The notes below the pieces were generated by a model that was not told the DNA's origin, searched no databases, and saw nothing but the letters and a program-made list of their open reading frames with translations. DNA of 64,000 nucleotides, taken from NCBI GenBank assembly GCA_964615905.1, contig CAZTUB010000012.1:62001-126000 (forward strand), in the 5' to 3' direction. The translations under genes were made by a program, and so were the position numbers. Within the stretch, counting starts at the first letter, position 1. Each line of letters begins with the position of its first letter. Below are positions 9,010 through 18,142 of the stretch, in pieces. This stretch comes from DATLMR01 sp964615905 (GTDB lineage: Bacteria; Acidobacteriota; Blastocatellia; UBA7656).

Positions 9010-10665
9010 GTGGAAGACAAGCTTACCGAGACGGAAGAGTTGCTGGCTCAGGCCAGGCGGGAGCTACAGGCTAGCGAGCGCCGCTTCCGCAATGTCATAA
9101 ACCGCAACGCCGACGGGATTATCATAGTCGATCCCTCAGGCGTCGTGCGATTCGTCAACCCGGCGGCCGTCTTCCTGTTTGGCCGCGAAGCGAGCGAGCT
9201 GCTCGGCACGGACTTCGGCTTTCAGGTGGCGGTGGGCGAAACGACGGAGCTTGCTCTGCCGCGACGCGGCAAACCAGTCGTAGTCGAGATGCGCATAGTT
9301 GAAACCGAATGGGACGGCGAGCCTGCGTATCTCGCTTCGCTCCGTGACATCACAGACCGCAAGCGCGCAGAAGCCGAGCGCGTCGAGCTGATACGCGAGC
9401 AGGCGGCGCGGGCCGAATCCGAAACCGCGCGGGCGCGGCTCGCCTTTCTTGCCGAAGCAGGCACGCGGCTGGCATCGTCGCTTAATTACGAAAAGACTCT
9501 CGACAACCTGGCCCGGCTCACAATCCCCTACCTTGCCGACTACGTAATCGTTGATATGCTCGACGGCGCGAGCGCGCTCAAACAGATGGCGGTCGCGCAT
9601 AAAGAGCCCGCGAAAGAATATCTGCTCAAAGAGATGCGGTGCCTCTACCCGTTCGACATGACAAAGCCTTACGGCGTGGTGAAAGTCGTCCGCACGGGGC
9701 GCTCCGAGATGGTTTCGGAAGTTTCGCCCGCGTGGCTAACTAAAGCGGCCCGCGACGAGAAACACCTTGAGATGATGGAGGTCCTCGGTTTCAAGTCTTA
9801 TATGATAGTGCCGCTTCTTGCCGGTGAGCGCACGCTTGGCGCGGTCTCTTTCGCGCTCACTTCCGCCCGCCGTTACAACGCCGAAGACCTCGCGCTTGCA
9901 GAAGACCTCGCGCGCCGCGCCGCGCTCTTTATCGACAATGCGCGGCTATACAAGGAAGCCAGAGAGGCCAATCGACTTAAAGACGAATTTCTCACAACGC
10001 TCTCGCACGAGCTGCGCACGCCGCTCACGTCCGTCATCGGGTGGGCTCAAATGCTCCGCACGCGCGACCTCGACACCTCATCGGCTCGATACGCGCTCGA
10101 CGCTATCGAACGAAACGCCAGGGCGCAGGCGCAGATCGTCGAAGACCTGCTCGACACTTCCGACATACTCAAGGGCAAATTGCGGCTTAAGACCGAAGTC
10201 GTCGATGTAAAAAAGGCGATAGAGGCGGCGGTCGACGCGGTCAAACCCGCCGCCGACGCCAAGGGGATAGAGATCGAGGCGGTGATAACAACTTCAGACG
10301 GCCACGTCACCGGCGATTTTGCGCGGCTGCGACAGGCGATTTGGAACCTGCTCTCGAATGCGATAAAGTTCACCCCGAAGGGCGGCAACATTCAGCTCAC
10401 CCTTGCGCAGCGAGGGGCGGATGTCGAGATCGCCGTAAGCGATACAGGCGCGGGCATACACCCGGAGTTTCTGCCCTTTATATTCGATCATTTTCGACAG
10501 GCCGACGGGTCAAGCACACGAGAGCACGGAGGGCTTGGCCTGGGCCTGACGCTTGCGCGCTACCTTGTCGAGATGCACGGCGGCACTGTTACTGCCGCAA
10601 GCCCCGGCCCCGGCCAGGGGGCGACCTTTATTATCAGGCTTCCAATCGTGAACCGTGAATCGTAA
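9010..10665 (+). CDS. PAS-GAF sensor histidine kinase (orphan)
   Basis: A soluble hybrid-sensor kinase without transmembrane segments. An N-terminal coiled coil (TETEELLAQARRELQASERRF) leads into a PAS domain (residues about 20-130), a GAF domain (about 150-310), a HisKA dimerisation domain with the phospho-accepting H-box LSHELRTPLTSVIGW, and a HATPase domain with N-box NLLSNAIKFTPKGG, G1 DTGAGI, F-box FDHFRQ and G2 GGLGLGLTLARYLVEMHGG. The GTG at 9010 was preferred over an upstream TTG at 8956 because weak purine-rich sequence precedes it; the choice is uncertain. No response regulator is encoded nearby. The gene sits between the binding protein and the permeases, so sensing linked to sugar uptake is plausible. 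The last residues (VNRES) come from an intergenic repeat. Confidence 0.9.
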   Translation: MEDKLTETEELLAQARRELQASERRFRNVINRNADGIIIVDPSGVVRFVNPAAVFLFGREASELLGTDFGFQVAVGETTELALPRRGKPVVVEMRIVETEWDGEPAYLASLRDITDRKRAEAERVELIREQAARAESETARARLAFLAEAGTRLASSLNYEKTLDNLARLTIPYLADYVIVDMLDGASALKQMAVAHKEPAKEYLLKEMRCLYPFDMTKPYGVVKVVRTGRSEMVSEVSPAWLTKAARDEKHLEMMEVLGFKSYMIVPLLAGERTLGAVSFALTSARRYNAEDLALAEDLARRAALFIDNARLYKEAREANRLKDEFLTTLSHELRTPLTSVIGWAQMLRTRDLDTSSARYALDAIERNARAQAQIVEDLLDTSDILKGKLRLKTEVVDVKKAIEAAVDAVKPAADAKGIEIEAVITTSDGHVTGDFARLRQAIWNLLSNAIKFTPKGGNIQLTLAQRGADVEIAVSDTGAGIHPEFLPFIFDHFRQADGSSTREHGGLGLGLTLARYLVEMHGGTVTAASPGPGQGATFIIRLPIVNRES

Positions 10666-10762
10666 CCAGTGACAAGTGACGAGTGACAAGTGACGAGTGA
10701 CAAGAGTAAGCCAACGCCGCGCTTGATCCATCTTGTCACTTGTCACTCGTCACTCGTCACTA
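10652..10762. repeat. Heptamer inverted repeat 2
   Basis: The left arm, from about 10652, has GTGAACC and GTGAATC units, then alternating GTGACAA and GTGACGA units to about 10705. The right arm at 10732-10761 is the complementary series (TTGTCAC, TCGTCAC). It begins inside the last codons of the histidine kinase gene and provides its TAA stop. It would form a long imperfect hairpin between the kinase and the permease gene. Confidence 0.85.
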
Positions 10763-10780
10763 GTTTGATGGGCGCTTAAA

Positions 10781-11662
10781 ATGCGAAAGCCGCTTCTAAG
10801 AGGGCGCGACGGCGCGCTCCCCTTCCTGCTGATCGCGCCTACGATGGCAGTGCTGTTGGCGCTGTCGATCTACCCGCTTATTTACGCAATCAAGGTCAGC
10901 TTTCAAGTGGGCGCGGGGAGCGCGGCCCGGTGGTCTTTTGACAACTTCTCGCGGCTCGCTTATGACGGCTTCTTCCTGGCCGCGCTCGGTCACACATTCG
11001 TGTACGCGGCTGCCGCGCTTACGTTCGAGTTTCTGATAGGGCTTTGTCTCGCGCTCTTGCTCGACAGGCCCTTGCGCGGTCGCGGTTTGTTTCGAGCCTT
11101 GCTGCTCGTACCGATGATGCTGCCGCCCGTGGTCGTAGGTGTAATCTGGCGGCTGATGTTCAATCCGAGCTTTGGCGCAATCAACGGGACGCTTCAATCG
11201 GCGGGCGTACCGACCGACGACCTTACCTGGACGGCAAGCCCCGCGCTCGCGCTCGCCTCTGTAATCGCGGTCGATGTCTGGCAATGGACGCCTTTCGTCT
11301 TTCTCGTCTTGCTCGCGGGGCTTCAAGCCATACCGCAAGAGCCCTACGAAGCCGCGATGATAGACGGGTCGAGCCCGTGGCAGACCTTTCGCCATGTGAC
11401 GCTTCCGCTGCTGAAGCCCGCCATACTGATCGCGCTCCTGCTCCGCACGATGGACCTGCTTCGCGTCTTTGACCAGATATTTATCCTGACCGAAGGAGGG
11501 CCGGGGTTTGCCACCGAAACCGTAAGCCTTTATATTTACCGCACCGCATTTCGCTTCTCGGATTTCGGGTATGCGGCGGCGATGTCGTTCGTGCTTCTCG
11601 CACTTACAAATTTAATCAGCACAGGTTATATCAGGCTGCTCCAGAAACAGGAGGCCGTGTGA
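10781..11662 (+). CDS. Sugar ABC transporter permease, MalF/UgpA type
   Basis: An integral membrane subunit of 293 residues with about six transmembrane helices. It has the EAA loop that docks to the ATPase (EAAMIDGSSPWQTFRHVTLPLLKP). The N-terminal hydrophobic segment LLIAPTMAVLLALSIYPLIYAI is typical of CUT1 permeases. It overlaps the next permease gene by four bases (GTGA), showing translational coupling. With the second permease, the binding protein and the ATPase it forms a complete importer. Confidence 0.94.
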   Translation: MRKPLLRGRDGALPFLLIAPTMAVLLALSIYPLIYAIKVSFQVGAGSAARWSFDNFSRLAYDGFFLAALGHTFVYAAAALTFEFLIGLCLALLLDRPLRGRGLFRALLLVPMMLPPVVVGVIWRLMFNPSFGAINGTLQSAGVPTDDLTWTASPALALASVIAVDVWQWTPFVFLVLLAGLQAIPQEPYEAAMIDGSSPWQTFRHVTLPLLKPAILIALLLRTMDLLRVFDQIFILTEGGPGFATETVSLYIYRTAFRFSDFGYAAAMSFVLLALTNLISTGYIRLLQKQEAV

Positions 11663-12501
11663 AAGCCCGCAGGGCGAAATTCCCGCGAATTCTTCTATAC
11701 GCGCTCATAGCCGTGGCGGTCCTCGTCGCTATCACGCCCGTCTACTGGATGGTGACAATATCGCTTAAGAGCGAAGTCGATCAGTTCGCGATCCCGCCGC
11801 GCTGGATAGACTTTACGCCGACGCTCGCGCATTACCGCGATGCGTTCTTCGAGCGGTCCTTCGGCCGCTACCTTTTGACCAGCGGAGTGGTGGCGGTTTC
11901 ATCAACACTGCTTGCGGTCACGATAGGCACGCTCGCCGCATACGCGCTGGCGAGGCTCCGATTGCCCTGGCGGTTAGACAAGCGGCTCGCGCTCTGGATA
12001 CTTTCGACGCGCATGTTCCCGCCAATCGTCACGGTCATACCGCTGTTTCTGATGATGCGCGACATCAGGCTTCTCGACACAACGGCCTCGCTCATCATAG
12101 TGTATACGGCGTTCAACCTCCCGTTCGTAGTATGGATGATGCGCGGGTTTTTCGCGGAGCTTCCGCGCGAGCTTGAGGAAGCGGCGATGGTCGACGGCGA
12201 CTCGCGTCTGGGCGCGCTCGTCAGGGTAATACTGCCGCTTGTCGTGCCGGGGCTGGCGGCGACGGCGGTCTTTTGCCTTATAGTCTCGTGGAACGAATTT
12301 CTGTTTGCGCTGGTGCTGACTCAGACCGACGCGGCGATGACGCTTCCGGTAGGCATTGCCGGTCGGGTGACGCAGTACGAGATCAAATGGGGGGTGATGA
12401 GCGCGGCAGGGGTCGTGGCGATGCTGCCGATACTCGTTTTCGCTATGGCCGTGCAGCGATACCTCGTGCGCGGGCTGTCGCTCGGCGCGGTTAAAGGTTA
12501 G
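11659..12501 (+). CDS. Sugar ABC transporter permease, MalG/UgpE type
   Basis: The second CUT1 permease, 280 residues. It shows the typical start ILLYALIAVAVLVAITPVYWMVTISLKS and the EAA motif EELEEAAMVDGDSRLGALVRVILPLVVPG. The C-terminal half contains FCLIVSWNEFLFALVLTQ, characteristic of the MalG-like partner. Translation starts at GTG overlapping the stop of the upstream permease. The ATPase gene follows 26 bases later. Confidence 0.94.
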   Translation: MKARRAKFPRILLYALIAVAVLVAITPVYWMVTISLKSEVDQFAIPPRWIDFTPTLAHYRDAFFERSFGRYLLTSGVVAVSSTLLAVTIGTLAAYALARLRLPWRLDKRLALWILSTRMFPPIVTVIPLFLMMRDIRLLDTTASLIIVYTAFNLPFVVWMMRGFFAELPRELEEAAMVDGDSRLGALVRVILPLVVPGLAATAVFCLIVSWNEFLFALVLTQTDAAMTLPVGIAGRVTQYEIKWGVMSAAGVVAMLPILVFAMAVQRYLVRGLSLGAVKG

Positions 12502-12527
12502 CAGGTCGGTCCCGAATCACGTTTCTT

Positions 12528-13610
12528 ATGAAAGTTGCGTTTAAAAACATAAGCAAGCTCTTCGGGCAGGCGACCGTGGTCGAAGACCTGACGCTCGAAA
12601 CAGGAGACGATGAGTTTGTAGTGCTGCTCGGCCCTTCCGGCTGCGGAAAGACGACGACGCTTCGCCTGCTGGCGGGGCTTGAAGACGCCACTGGCGGCGA
12701 CATATTTATCGGCGGAGAGCGCGTCAACGATGTGCCGACACGTTTTCGCGACATCGCTATGGTCTTTCAAAGCTACGCGCTCTACCCGCATATGACGGTA
12801 TCTGAAAACATCGCTTACCCGCTAAGAGTGCGAAAGACCGCGAAGGGAGAGATAGGCGTTCGCGTCAAGCGCGTGGCCGAGATGCTCGAAATCGAGCCGC
12901 TGCTCGCGCGAAGACCGCGCGACCTGTCAGGCGGCGAGCGGCAGCGCGTGGCGCTGGCCCGCGCTATCATACGCGAGCCGCGCGTCTACCTGATGGACGA
13001 GCCGCTGTCGAATCTCGACGCGAAGCTGCGAGTCTACATGCGCGGCGAGCTAAAACGATTACAGCGAGAGCTTGGGACGACGACCGTTTACGTCACGCAC
13101 GATCAGGCGGAGGCGATGACGCTCGCGCACCGCGTTGCGGTCATGCGCGCGGGCAGGCTTCAACAGTTCGACACGCCTATGAATATCTATAACCGCCCGG
13201 CCAACCGGTTTGTGGCAGAGTTCCTGGGCAACCCCGGCATGAATTTTCTTGAAGGGCGGGTTGACCACGCGGCCCGAATGTTTGTGGCGGACGGCGTACA
13301 GGTTCACCTGTCGGGCGAGCAGCTTGAGCGTCTCGCGGGACAAGACGCGGCAGTCCTCGGCGTGCGGCCCGAACACGTTCACGTCTCGCGAGAACAACAC
13401 GACGGCTGGATCGAGGCCGTGGTCCACGTCACGGAAGTCATGGGCAATGAGACGATAGTATTTTTGCGAGCGGGCGGCGAGAAGTTGATCGCCCGCGCGA
13501 GCGCGGACTTCAGGGCAGAGATCGACAGCCGCGTCTTTGTGAAGATCGAGCCCGACCGGCTCGATTTTTTCGATTTGAAAACCGGACAGGCGGTGGAACG
13601 TAAACCGTGA
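12528..13610 (+). CDS. Sugar ABC transporter ATPase, MalK/UgpC family
   Basis: The 360-residue energising subunit of the importer. It contains Walker A GPSGCGKTT, the Q-loop (MVFQSYALYPHMTVSENI), signature LSGGERQRV, Walker B VYLMDEPLSNLD and the H-loop (VTHDQAEAM), followed by a C-terminal TOBE/OB regulatory domain (from about residue 240; LGVRPEHVHV, LIARASADF). Its presence next to the permeases is notable because many CUT1 systems share a distant ATPase. The final residues (VERKP) and the TGA stop fall in an intergenic heptamer repeat. Confidence 0.95.
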   Translation: MKVAFKNISKLFGQATVVEDLTLETGDDEFVVLLGPSGCGKTTTLRLLAGLEDATGGDIFIGGERVNDVPTRFRDIAMVFQSYALYPHMTVSENIAYPLRVRKTAKGEIGVRVKRVAEMLEIEPLLARRPRDLSGGERQRVALARAIIREPRVYLMDEPLSNLDAKLRVYMRGELKRLQRELGTTTVYVTHDQAEAMTLAHRVAVMRAGRLQQFDTPMNIYNRPANRFVAEFLGNPGMNFLEGRVDHAARMFVADGVQVHLSGEQLERLAGQDAAVLGVRPEHVHVSREQHDGWIEAVVHVTEVMGNETIVFLRAGGEKLIARASADFRAEIDSRVFVKIEPDRLDFFDLKTGQAVERKP

Positions 13611-13694
13611 ACCGTAAACCGTGACGAGTCAGAGAAGAGTATCACGCCGTGCATCTCTCCTCTCTTGTCACGGTTTACGGTTCACGGTTTACGC
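13598..13694. repeat. Heptamer inverted repeat 3
   Basis: The left arm at 13599-13628 has CGTAAAC, CGTGAAC, CGTAAAC and CGTGACG units. The right arm at 13664-13693 is its inverted complement with a single mismatch over 30 bases. A purine-rich stretch in the left half faces a pyrimidine-rich stretch in the right half, extending the stem weakly. It overlaps the end of the ABC ATPase gene and precedes the amidohydrolase ribosome site. Confidence 0.9.
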
Positions 13695-13709
13695 AAAAGG
13701 AGGCTTGTG

Positions 13710-15053
13710 ATGCGAAGACTGATTCTACTGATTATCACCCTCGTGCTTGTTGCGCCAGATCATGCGGGGCAGGCCAAACCGGCTTCGCGCTCGCTCGCGA
13801 TTGTCGGCGCGACGCTCGTAGATGTTACCGGCAAGTCGAACATAAAGGATGCGGTAGTCATAATCGAAGCGGGTAAGATCAAAGCCGTGGGCGCGCGCGC
13901 AAAAGTCCGTGTCCCGCGCGGGGCCGAGGTTATCGATGCGCGCGGGAAGTACCTGATACCGGGACTGATAGACACGCATACGCACAGCGCTTATGACGGT
14001 AAAGACTCTTGGCTGTCGGAACGCTTTCTGTCAAACGGCATAACGACCGTGCTCGATACGGGGAGCCTCCCGCCCGTTTATGAGCTCAAGCGGCGTATTG
14101 CGAGCGGCGAGCTACAGGGTCCGCGCACGCTCGTCTGCGGGCCTATGGTCACGGGCCAGCCGGTCACTTTTCCGGGAAGCGAAGCGGTCAAGACGCCTGA
14201 CGAGGCGCGGCGCGCGGTCGAAGCGCGCGCGTCGGCGGGCGCGGACCTCATAAAGACTCACGCGCAATTGCCGCCTGACGAGCTGCGCGCGGCGATTGAC
14301 GAAGCGCGCAAAAGAGGGCTCCGCACGATCTCTCACACAGGCCGCACGAACGCGATGGAAGCCGTGCTCGCGGGCACAAACATAATCACGCATCTTGTGG
14401 GCGTGCCCGACTCGGCCGCCGCCGACCCCGAAAAAGTTCGAGCGGCGCACTCGTCGGCTTTCGTCGCCGGTTGGGTGGCCAGCTCGCTCGCCTGGCTACA
14501 GGCCGACCAGGCGAAGCTTGACCAGTTGATACGCGAGATGGTGTCGCGGCGCGTAGCCTATTCGCCCACGCTCAGCATTCATCACACAATCGCCTTCGTG
14601 CGCGACAAGGACGCCTTCCGCGAAGCGGCGACGGCGAGCAATCCGCCCGAAGCGACGCTCAAAGATTGGGAGGGGCTTTCCAAACAGCCTATCGACACCG
14701 CTCCGTTCAAAAAGGCGTGGGCCGTCATGCAGCAGTTCGTTAAGCGATTTCATGACGCGGGCGGCATGCTGATTGTCGGGACAGACACGGCGGCGGCGTA
14801 TCAGGCTCCGGGCTTGAGCGCGCACGAAGAGATGCGGCTGATGGTAGAGCTGGGGCTGCCTGCGATTGACGCGATTCGCGCGGGCACGATAAACGGAGCG
14901 CGCGCGCTCGGCATCGACCGGGAAGCCGGGTCGATAGAGGCGGGCAAGCTGGCCGACATCGTCATCCTCGACGCGGACCCGCTCGCCGACATAAACAACA
15001 CGCGAAAGATCGCGCGCGTTATCAAGTCCGGCGTCGTCTACGGGAACCGGTAG
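13710..15053 (+). CDS. Secreted amidohydrolase (imidazolonepropionase/prolidase-like)
   Basis: A metal-dependent hydrolase of the amidohydrolase superfamily, about 447 residues from the ATG at 13710, which has AAAAGGAGG upstream and starts a signal peptide (MRRLILLIITLVLVAPDHAGQA). Metal ligands are visible: HTH in LIDTHTHSAYDG, a candidate carboxylated Lys in DLIKTHAQ, His in TISHTGRT and IITHLVG, and Asp in IVGTDTAA. The C-terminal GINREAGSIEAGKLADIVIL-like composite sheet is typical (here ALGIDREAGSIEAGKLADIV). It would hydrolyse an amide or ester outside the cytoplasm; the substrate is unknown. Co-orientation with the transporter suggests it supplies or processes the imported compound. 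Confidence 0.88.
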   Translation: MRRLILLIITLVLVAPDHAGQAKPASRSLAIVGATLVDVTGKSNIKDAVVIIEAGKIKAVGARAKVRVPRGAEVIDARGKYLIPGLIDTHTHSAYDGKDSWLSERFLSNGITTVLDTGSLPPVYELKRRIASGELQGPRTLVCGPMVTGQPVTFPGSEAVKTPDEARRAVEARASAGADLIKTHAQLPPDELRAAIDEARKRGLRTISHTGRTNAMEAVLAGTNIITHLVGVPDSAAADPEKVRAAHSSAFVAGWVASSLAWLQADQAKLDQLIREMVSRRVAYSPTLSIHHTIAFVRDKDAFREAATASNPPEATLKDWEGLSKQPIDTAPFKKAWAVMQQFVKRFHDAGGMLIVGTDTAAAYQAPGLSAHEEMRLMVELGLPAIDAIRAGTINGARALGIDREAGSIEAGKLADIVILDADPLADINNTRKIARVIKSGVVYGNR

Positions 15054-15064
15054 AGGGTCAAAAA

Positions 15065-15889
15065 ATGGAGCTGGCATTAAACGGCGCGACGATTATGAAA
15101 GCCGACCTTGCGACCGACATCGAAGCGGCGAGCGAGGCGGGGTTCGGCTATCTTGAAATCTGGGGGGCAAAACTCAGGGAGTTTCTGAAGTCTCGCACCA
15201 CCGCAGAGCTTGCTGAATTGCTTGCGGGTCATTCGATTTCGCCTTACAGCATCAACTCGATAGAGCGAATCACCTTTAGAGACGAGCGCGGCCACGCCTC
15301 TTTGCTGGCCGAGTGCGAAGAGATATGCAAGGTGGCCTCAGAGATCGACTGCCCCTATGTGGTCGTCGTGCCGGGCCTGCTGCCCGACGGCGCAACGCGC
15401 GAGGCGGTGGTGGAAGAATCGAGCCGCGTGCTTAAAGAGATGGCCGGGGTCGCAAGCGGCTTTCGGGTCAAGCTTGCTTTCGAGTTTTTAGGCCAGAGCG
15501 GGTGCAGTGTACAGACGCTCGATCTGGCTTCGGATATAGTCGAGCGCGTGGGGCGCTCCGACGTGGGGCTTGTTTTAGACAGCTTCCATTTTTACGCGGG
15601 CGGCTCGCGGCTTGAATCCATTGAGGCGCTGAACCCGGAGCGGCTGTTCATCTTTCACATCAACGACGCCGAGGACCTCCCGCGCGACCTGCTCGAAGAC
15701 CGGCACAGGCTTATGCCGGGAACGGGCATCCTGCCGCTAAGTCGGATCGTCAGCGCATTAAAAAAGATCGGCTACACGGGCGCGGCGAGCGTGGAAATTT
15801 TCCGACCGGAGTACTGGGAGCGCGACCCGCGAGAGGTCGCAATCGAAGCGCACAGCCGGACAATGAAGATCGTAAACCGTGAACCGTAA
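15065..15889 (+). CDS. Sugar phosphate isomerase/epimerase family TIM barrel
   Basis: A 274-residue xylose-isomerase-like TIM-barrel protein (AP endonuclease family 2 fold). Supporting segments are GFGYLEIWGAKL, LAFEFLGQ (a metal-binding Glu region), VGLVLDSFHFYAGG (Asp and His ligands), LFIFHINDAED (His, Asp) and GAASVEIFRPEYW (final Glu). Such proteins isomerise or epimerise sugars, inositol derivatives or hydroxy-acids using a divalent metal. It follows the amidohydrolase by 11 bases and precedes a Gfo/Idh dehydrogenase, a common catabolic pairing. The C-terminus IVNREP and stop come from a heptamer repeat. Confidence 0.88.
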   Translation: MELALNGATIMKADLATDIEAASEAGFGYLEIWGAKLREFLKSRTTAELAELLAGHSISPYSINSIERITFRDERGHASLLAECEEICKVASEIDCPYVVVVPGLLPDGATREAVVEESSRVLKEMAGVASGFRVKLAFEFLGQSGCSVQTLDLASDIVERVGRSDVGLVLDSFHFYAGGSRLESIEALNPERLFIFHINDAEDLPRDLLEDRHRLMPGTGILPLSRIVSALKKIGYTGAASVEIFRPEYWERDPREVAIEAHSRTMKIVNREP

Positions 15890-15972
15890 ACCGTGACAAG
15901 CCGGATCGGATGAGGAGCTAGTTAGTCTCTCCTTCTTGTCACGGTTTACGGTTTACGGTTCACGGTTTACGC
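15871..15972. repeat. Heptamer inverted repeat 4
   Basis: The left arm at 15871-15900 has the order CGTAAAC, CGTGAAC, CGTAAAC, CGTGACA. The right arm at 15935-15971 is the inverted series but carries one extra GGTTTAC unit, so the arms differ by exactly one heptamer. It encodes the last residues of the TIM-barrel protein and lies before the Gfo/Idh gene. Confidence 0.9.
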
Positions 15973-15996
15973 CCTGGAACGGTTCGCGGAGAGATC

Positions 15997-16965
15997 ATGA
16001 GCAAGCTGAGAGTCGGGATAATCGGCGCGGGATACATCGGCAGCCTCCATGCGGGCGTGCTTGGCGGCGATGATCGCGTGACAGTTGCGGCCGTGCACGA
16101 CATTGTACAGGAGCGGGCCGAACACCTCGCTCGCTCGCACGGGGCGGTCGCGGTTCAGGATGCGCGTGAGTTGATAGCAGGCGTAGACGCCGTCTATATC
16201 ACAACGCCGAACACGCGACACACAGATTTTGCTATGGCCGCTATCGACGCGGGCAAGCACGTCTTCTGCGAAAAGCCTATGGCCACAGACCTGGCCCAGG
16301 CCCGCGCCCTGCTTGATCGCGCCTCTGCGAGCAGCACGGTATTTCAAGTTGGCCATAACCGGAGGTTTGCGCCGGTCTATGTGGCGTTGAAAGGAATCCT
16401 CTCGCACAGCGAGCCGCACTCTGCTCATATCAAGATGAACCGTGGCGAGCTGATTAATCCTGCCTGGGTCGGCAACCCCGATGTGACGGGCGGCTTTCTC
16501 TACGAAACGACGATTCACATGTTCGATATGGTGAGGTTTCTGTTTGGCGAGGTGGTGCGGCTGTATGCCGTCGGCTCCTCGCACGAGTACAGGGAAGTGG
16601 ACGACTTCTCGGTGCTGCTCGTCTTCGCAAGCGGGCTGCACGCCACGCTCGCTTCGTCGGCGGACGCAAGCTGGCTCTTTCCTTTTGAGCGAATCGAGGT
16701 CTTCTGTCATCACGCTACGATTGTGACACGCGAGATGGAGAGTCTCACGCACAGCAAAAACCTTGACGGCCATCACTCGACTCAATCGTGGCATCAACTC
16801 TCAAAGGAACAGAGGTGGGGTTATACGGAAGAAGACCGCGCCTTTATAGATTCGATCTTGAGCAGCGCGCCCGTCCCCGTAACCGCTCACGACGGGTTCA
16901 AGTCAGTCGAGCTTGTCGACGCCTGCTACAGGGCCGTTCGGACAGGCAGCCATGTCGAATTTTAA
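15997..16965 (+). CDS. Gfo/Idh/MocA family oxidoreductase
   Basis: An NAD(P)-dependent sugar or inositol dehydrogenase of 322 residues. It has an N-terminal Rossmann fold with GIIGAGYIGSLHAG, the conserved nucleotide/substrate motif CEKPMATDL, and the C-terminal alpha/beta domain with TGGFLYETTIHMFDMVRFLFGEV, containing the catalytic Asp/His region. It is the last gene of the carbohydrate unit that starts with the ABC transporter. It ends three bases before the convergent mannose-1-phosphate guanylyltransferase gene. Confidence 0.92.
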   Translation: MSKLRVGIIGAGYIGSLHAGVLGGDDRVTVAAVHDIVQERAEHLARSHGAVAVQDARELIAGVDAVYITTPNTRHTDFAMAAIDAGKHVFCEKPMATDLAQARALLDRASASSTVFQVGHNRRFAPVYVALKGILSHSEPHSAHIKMNRGELINPAWVGNPDVTGGFLYETTIHMFDMVRFLFGEVVRLYAVGSSHEYREVDDFSVLLVFASGLHATLASSADASWLFPFERIEVFCHHATIVTREMESLTHSKNLDGHHSTQSWHQLSKEQRWGYTEEDRAFIDSILSSAPVPVTAHDGFKSVELVDACYRAVRTGSHVEF

Positions 16966-16968
16966 TCC

Positions 16969-18060
16969 TTACGTTCTCGCTGTCTGTCCTGTGCGTTTCA
17001 GAGTTTCGGGAAACTGCTTTACGTCCTGTGAGCGCGATCTATCCGCGACCAGCAGCGCGTCGGGCGTATCGACCACTACGAGGTTTTCGACTCCGAGCAG
17101 CGCGACGACCCTGTCGGTAGTCGAGTAGACGAGATTTTGCCTCGCGTCGATAGCCATCGCTTCGCTTATCAGAAGGTTTTGCTGATCGTCGAGTCTGTCC
17201 GAGTGGAGATCGTAAACCGCCTCCCAGCTTCCCACATCGCTCCATCCGAAATCGGCTCGCAGCACGTAGATGGGGGCGGCTGTCTTTTCAAGCACTCCAT
17301 AGTCAATCGAGATCGCCTCGGTCTTTTCATACACGGCTTCGAGCTTCCCGCCGTACTCAGGCGTGGCGATAGCCTCGCCAACCTCTTGAAGCCCCGCGCT
17401 CAGCCCAGGCAAGCACAGGCCGATCTCACGAAGGATCGTCTCTGCCGTGAAGATAAAGACGCCGCTATTCCAGAGATGGTGGCCGCTTGAAAGATAACGG
17501 AGAGCCGTCTGCCGGTCGGGCTTTTCGACAAAGCGCGCGGCCTCGAAATAGGGCTCGCCTTCGGCCTCGCCGCGCTGCTCTCCCACCTCTATGTAGCCGT
17601 ACCCGGTTTCGGGCCGCGTCGGCACAGCGCCGAGCGTGACGATTGCGCCCTCGCGCGCCACTTCAGTCGCGGCCGCGAGCGTCCGGCGAAAGCCGACTAC
17701 GTCGGCGATAAAATGGTCCGCCGGCAGGACTATAATCGGGGCTTTTCGATCTATGCGCGCTATGTGAAGCGCGGCCAGCCCTATGCAGGGCGCGGTATTT
17801 CGCCCCACGGGCTCCGCGAGGATATGAGCGCCGGTCCCGGCCAGCAGCTCTTGTGTCAACTCTTCGTGAAGACGGTTGACCACGGCGTAAATGCGGTCGG
17901 GGCTTGCGACGGGAGCCACGCGGTTCAGCGTATCTTCGAAAAGAGTGTGATCGCCCGCGATCTTCAGAAACTGCTTTGGTAATCGAGCGCGGCTGGCGGG
18001 CCAGAATCTCGTTCCAGACCCGCCAGCCATTATGACGGCAAAGTTCTTATCTGCTTGCAT
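16969..18060 (-). CDS. manC: Mannose-1-phosphate guanylyltransferase
   Basis: Makes GDP-mannose from mannose-1-phosphate and GTP, a precursor for exopolysaccharide and glycoconjugates. The nucleotidyltransferase signature MAGGSGTRFWPASRARLPKQF is at the N-terminus, with VLPADHF (metal-binding Asp), FVEKPD, WNSGVFIF and FGWSDVGSWEAV all conserved. At 363 residues it is the short form: it lacks the C-terminal phosphomannose isomerase cupin found in bifunctional ManC/AlgA proteins. It opens the exopolysaccharide region. Confidence 0.93.
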   Translation of the reverse strand: MQADKNFAVIMAGGSGTRFWPASRARLPKQFLKIAGDHTLFEDTLNRVAPVASPDRIYAVVNRLHEELTQELLAGTGAHILAEPVGRNTAPCIGLAALHIARIDRKAPIIVLPADHFIADVVGFRRTLAAATEVAREGAIVTLGAVPTRPETGYGYIEVGEQRGEAEGEPYFEAARFVEKPDRQTALRYLSSGHHLWNSGVFIFTAETILREIGLCLPGLSAGLQEVGEAIATPEYGGKLEAVYEKTEAISIDYGVLEKTAAPIYVLRADFGWSDVGSWEAVYDLHSDRLDDQQNLLISEAMAIDARQNLVYSTTDRVVALLGVENLVVVDTPDALLVADRSRSQDVKQFPETLKRTGQTART

Positions 18061-18142
18061 GGTTCAAGGATATAATTTTTGCTCGTCCCTGAGGAAGTGA
18101 TTTGTCTGGAATCGCTGGCTCGACCATGTATACTTATCGCAA

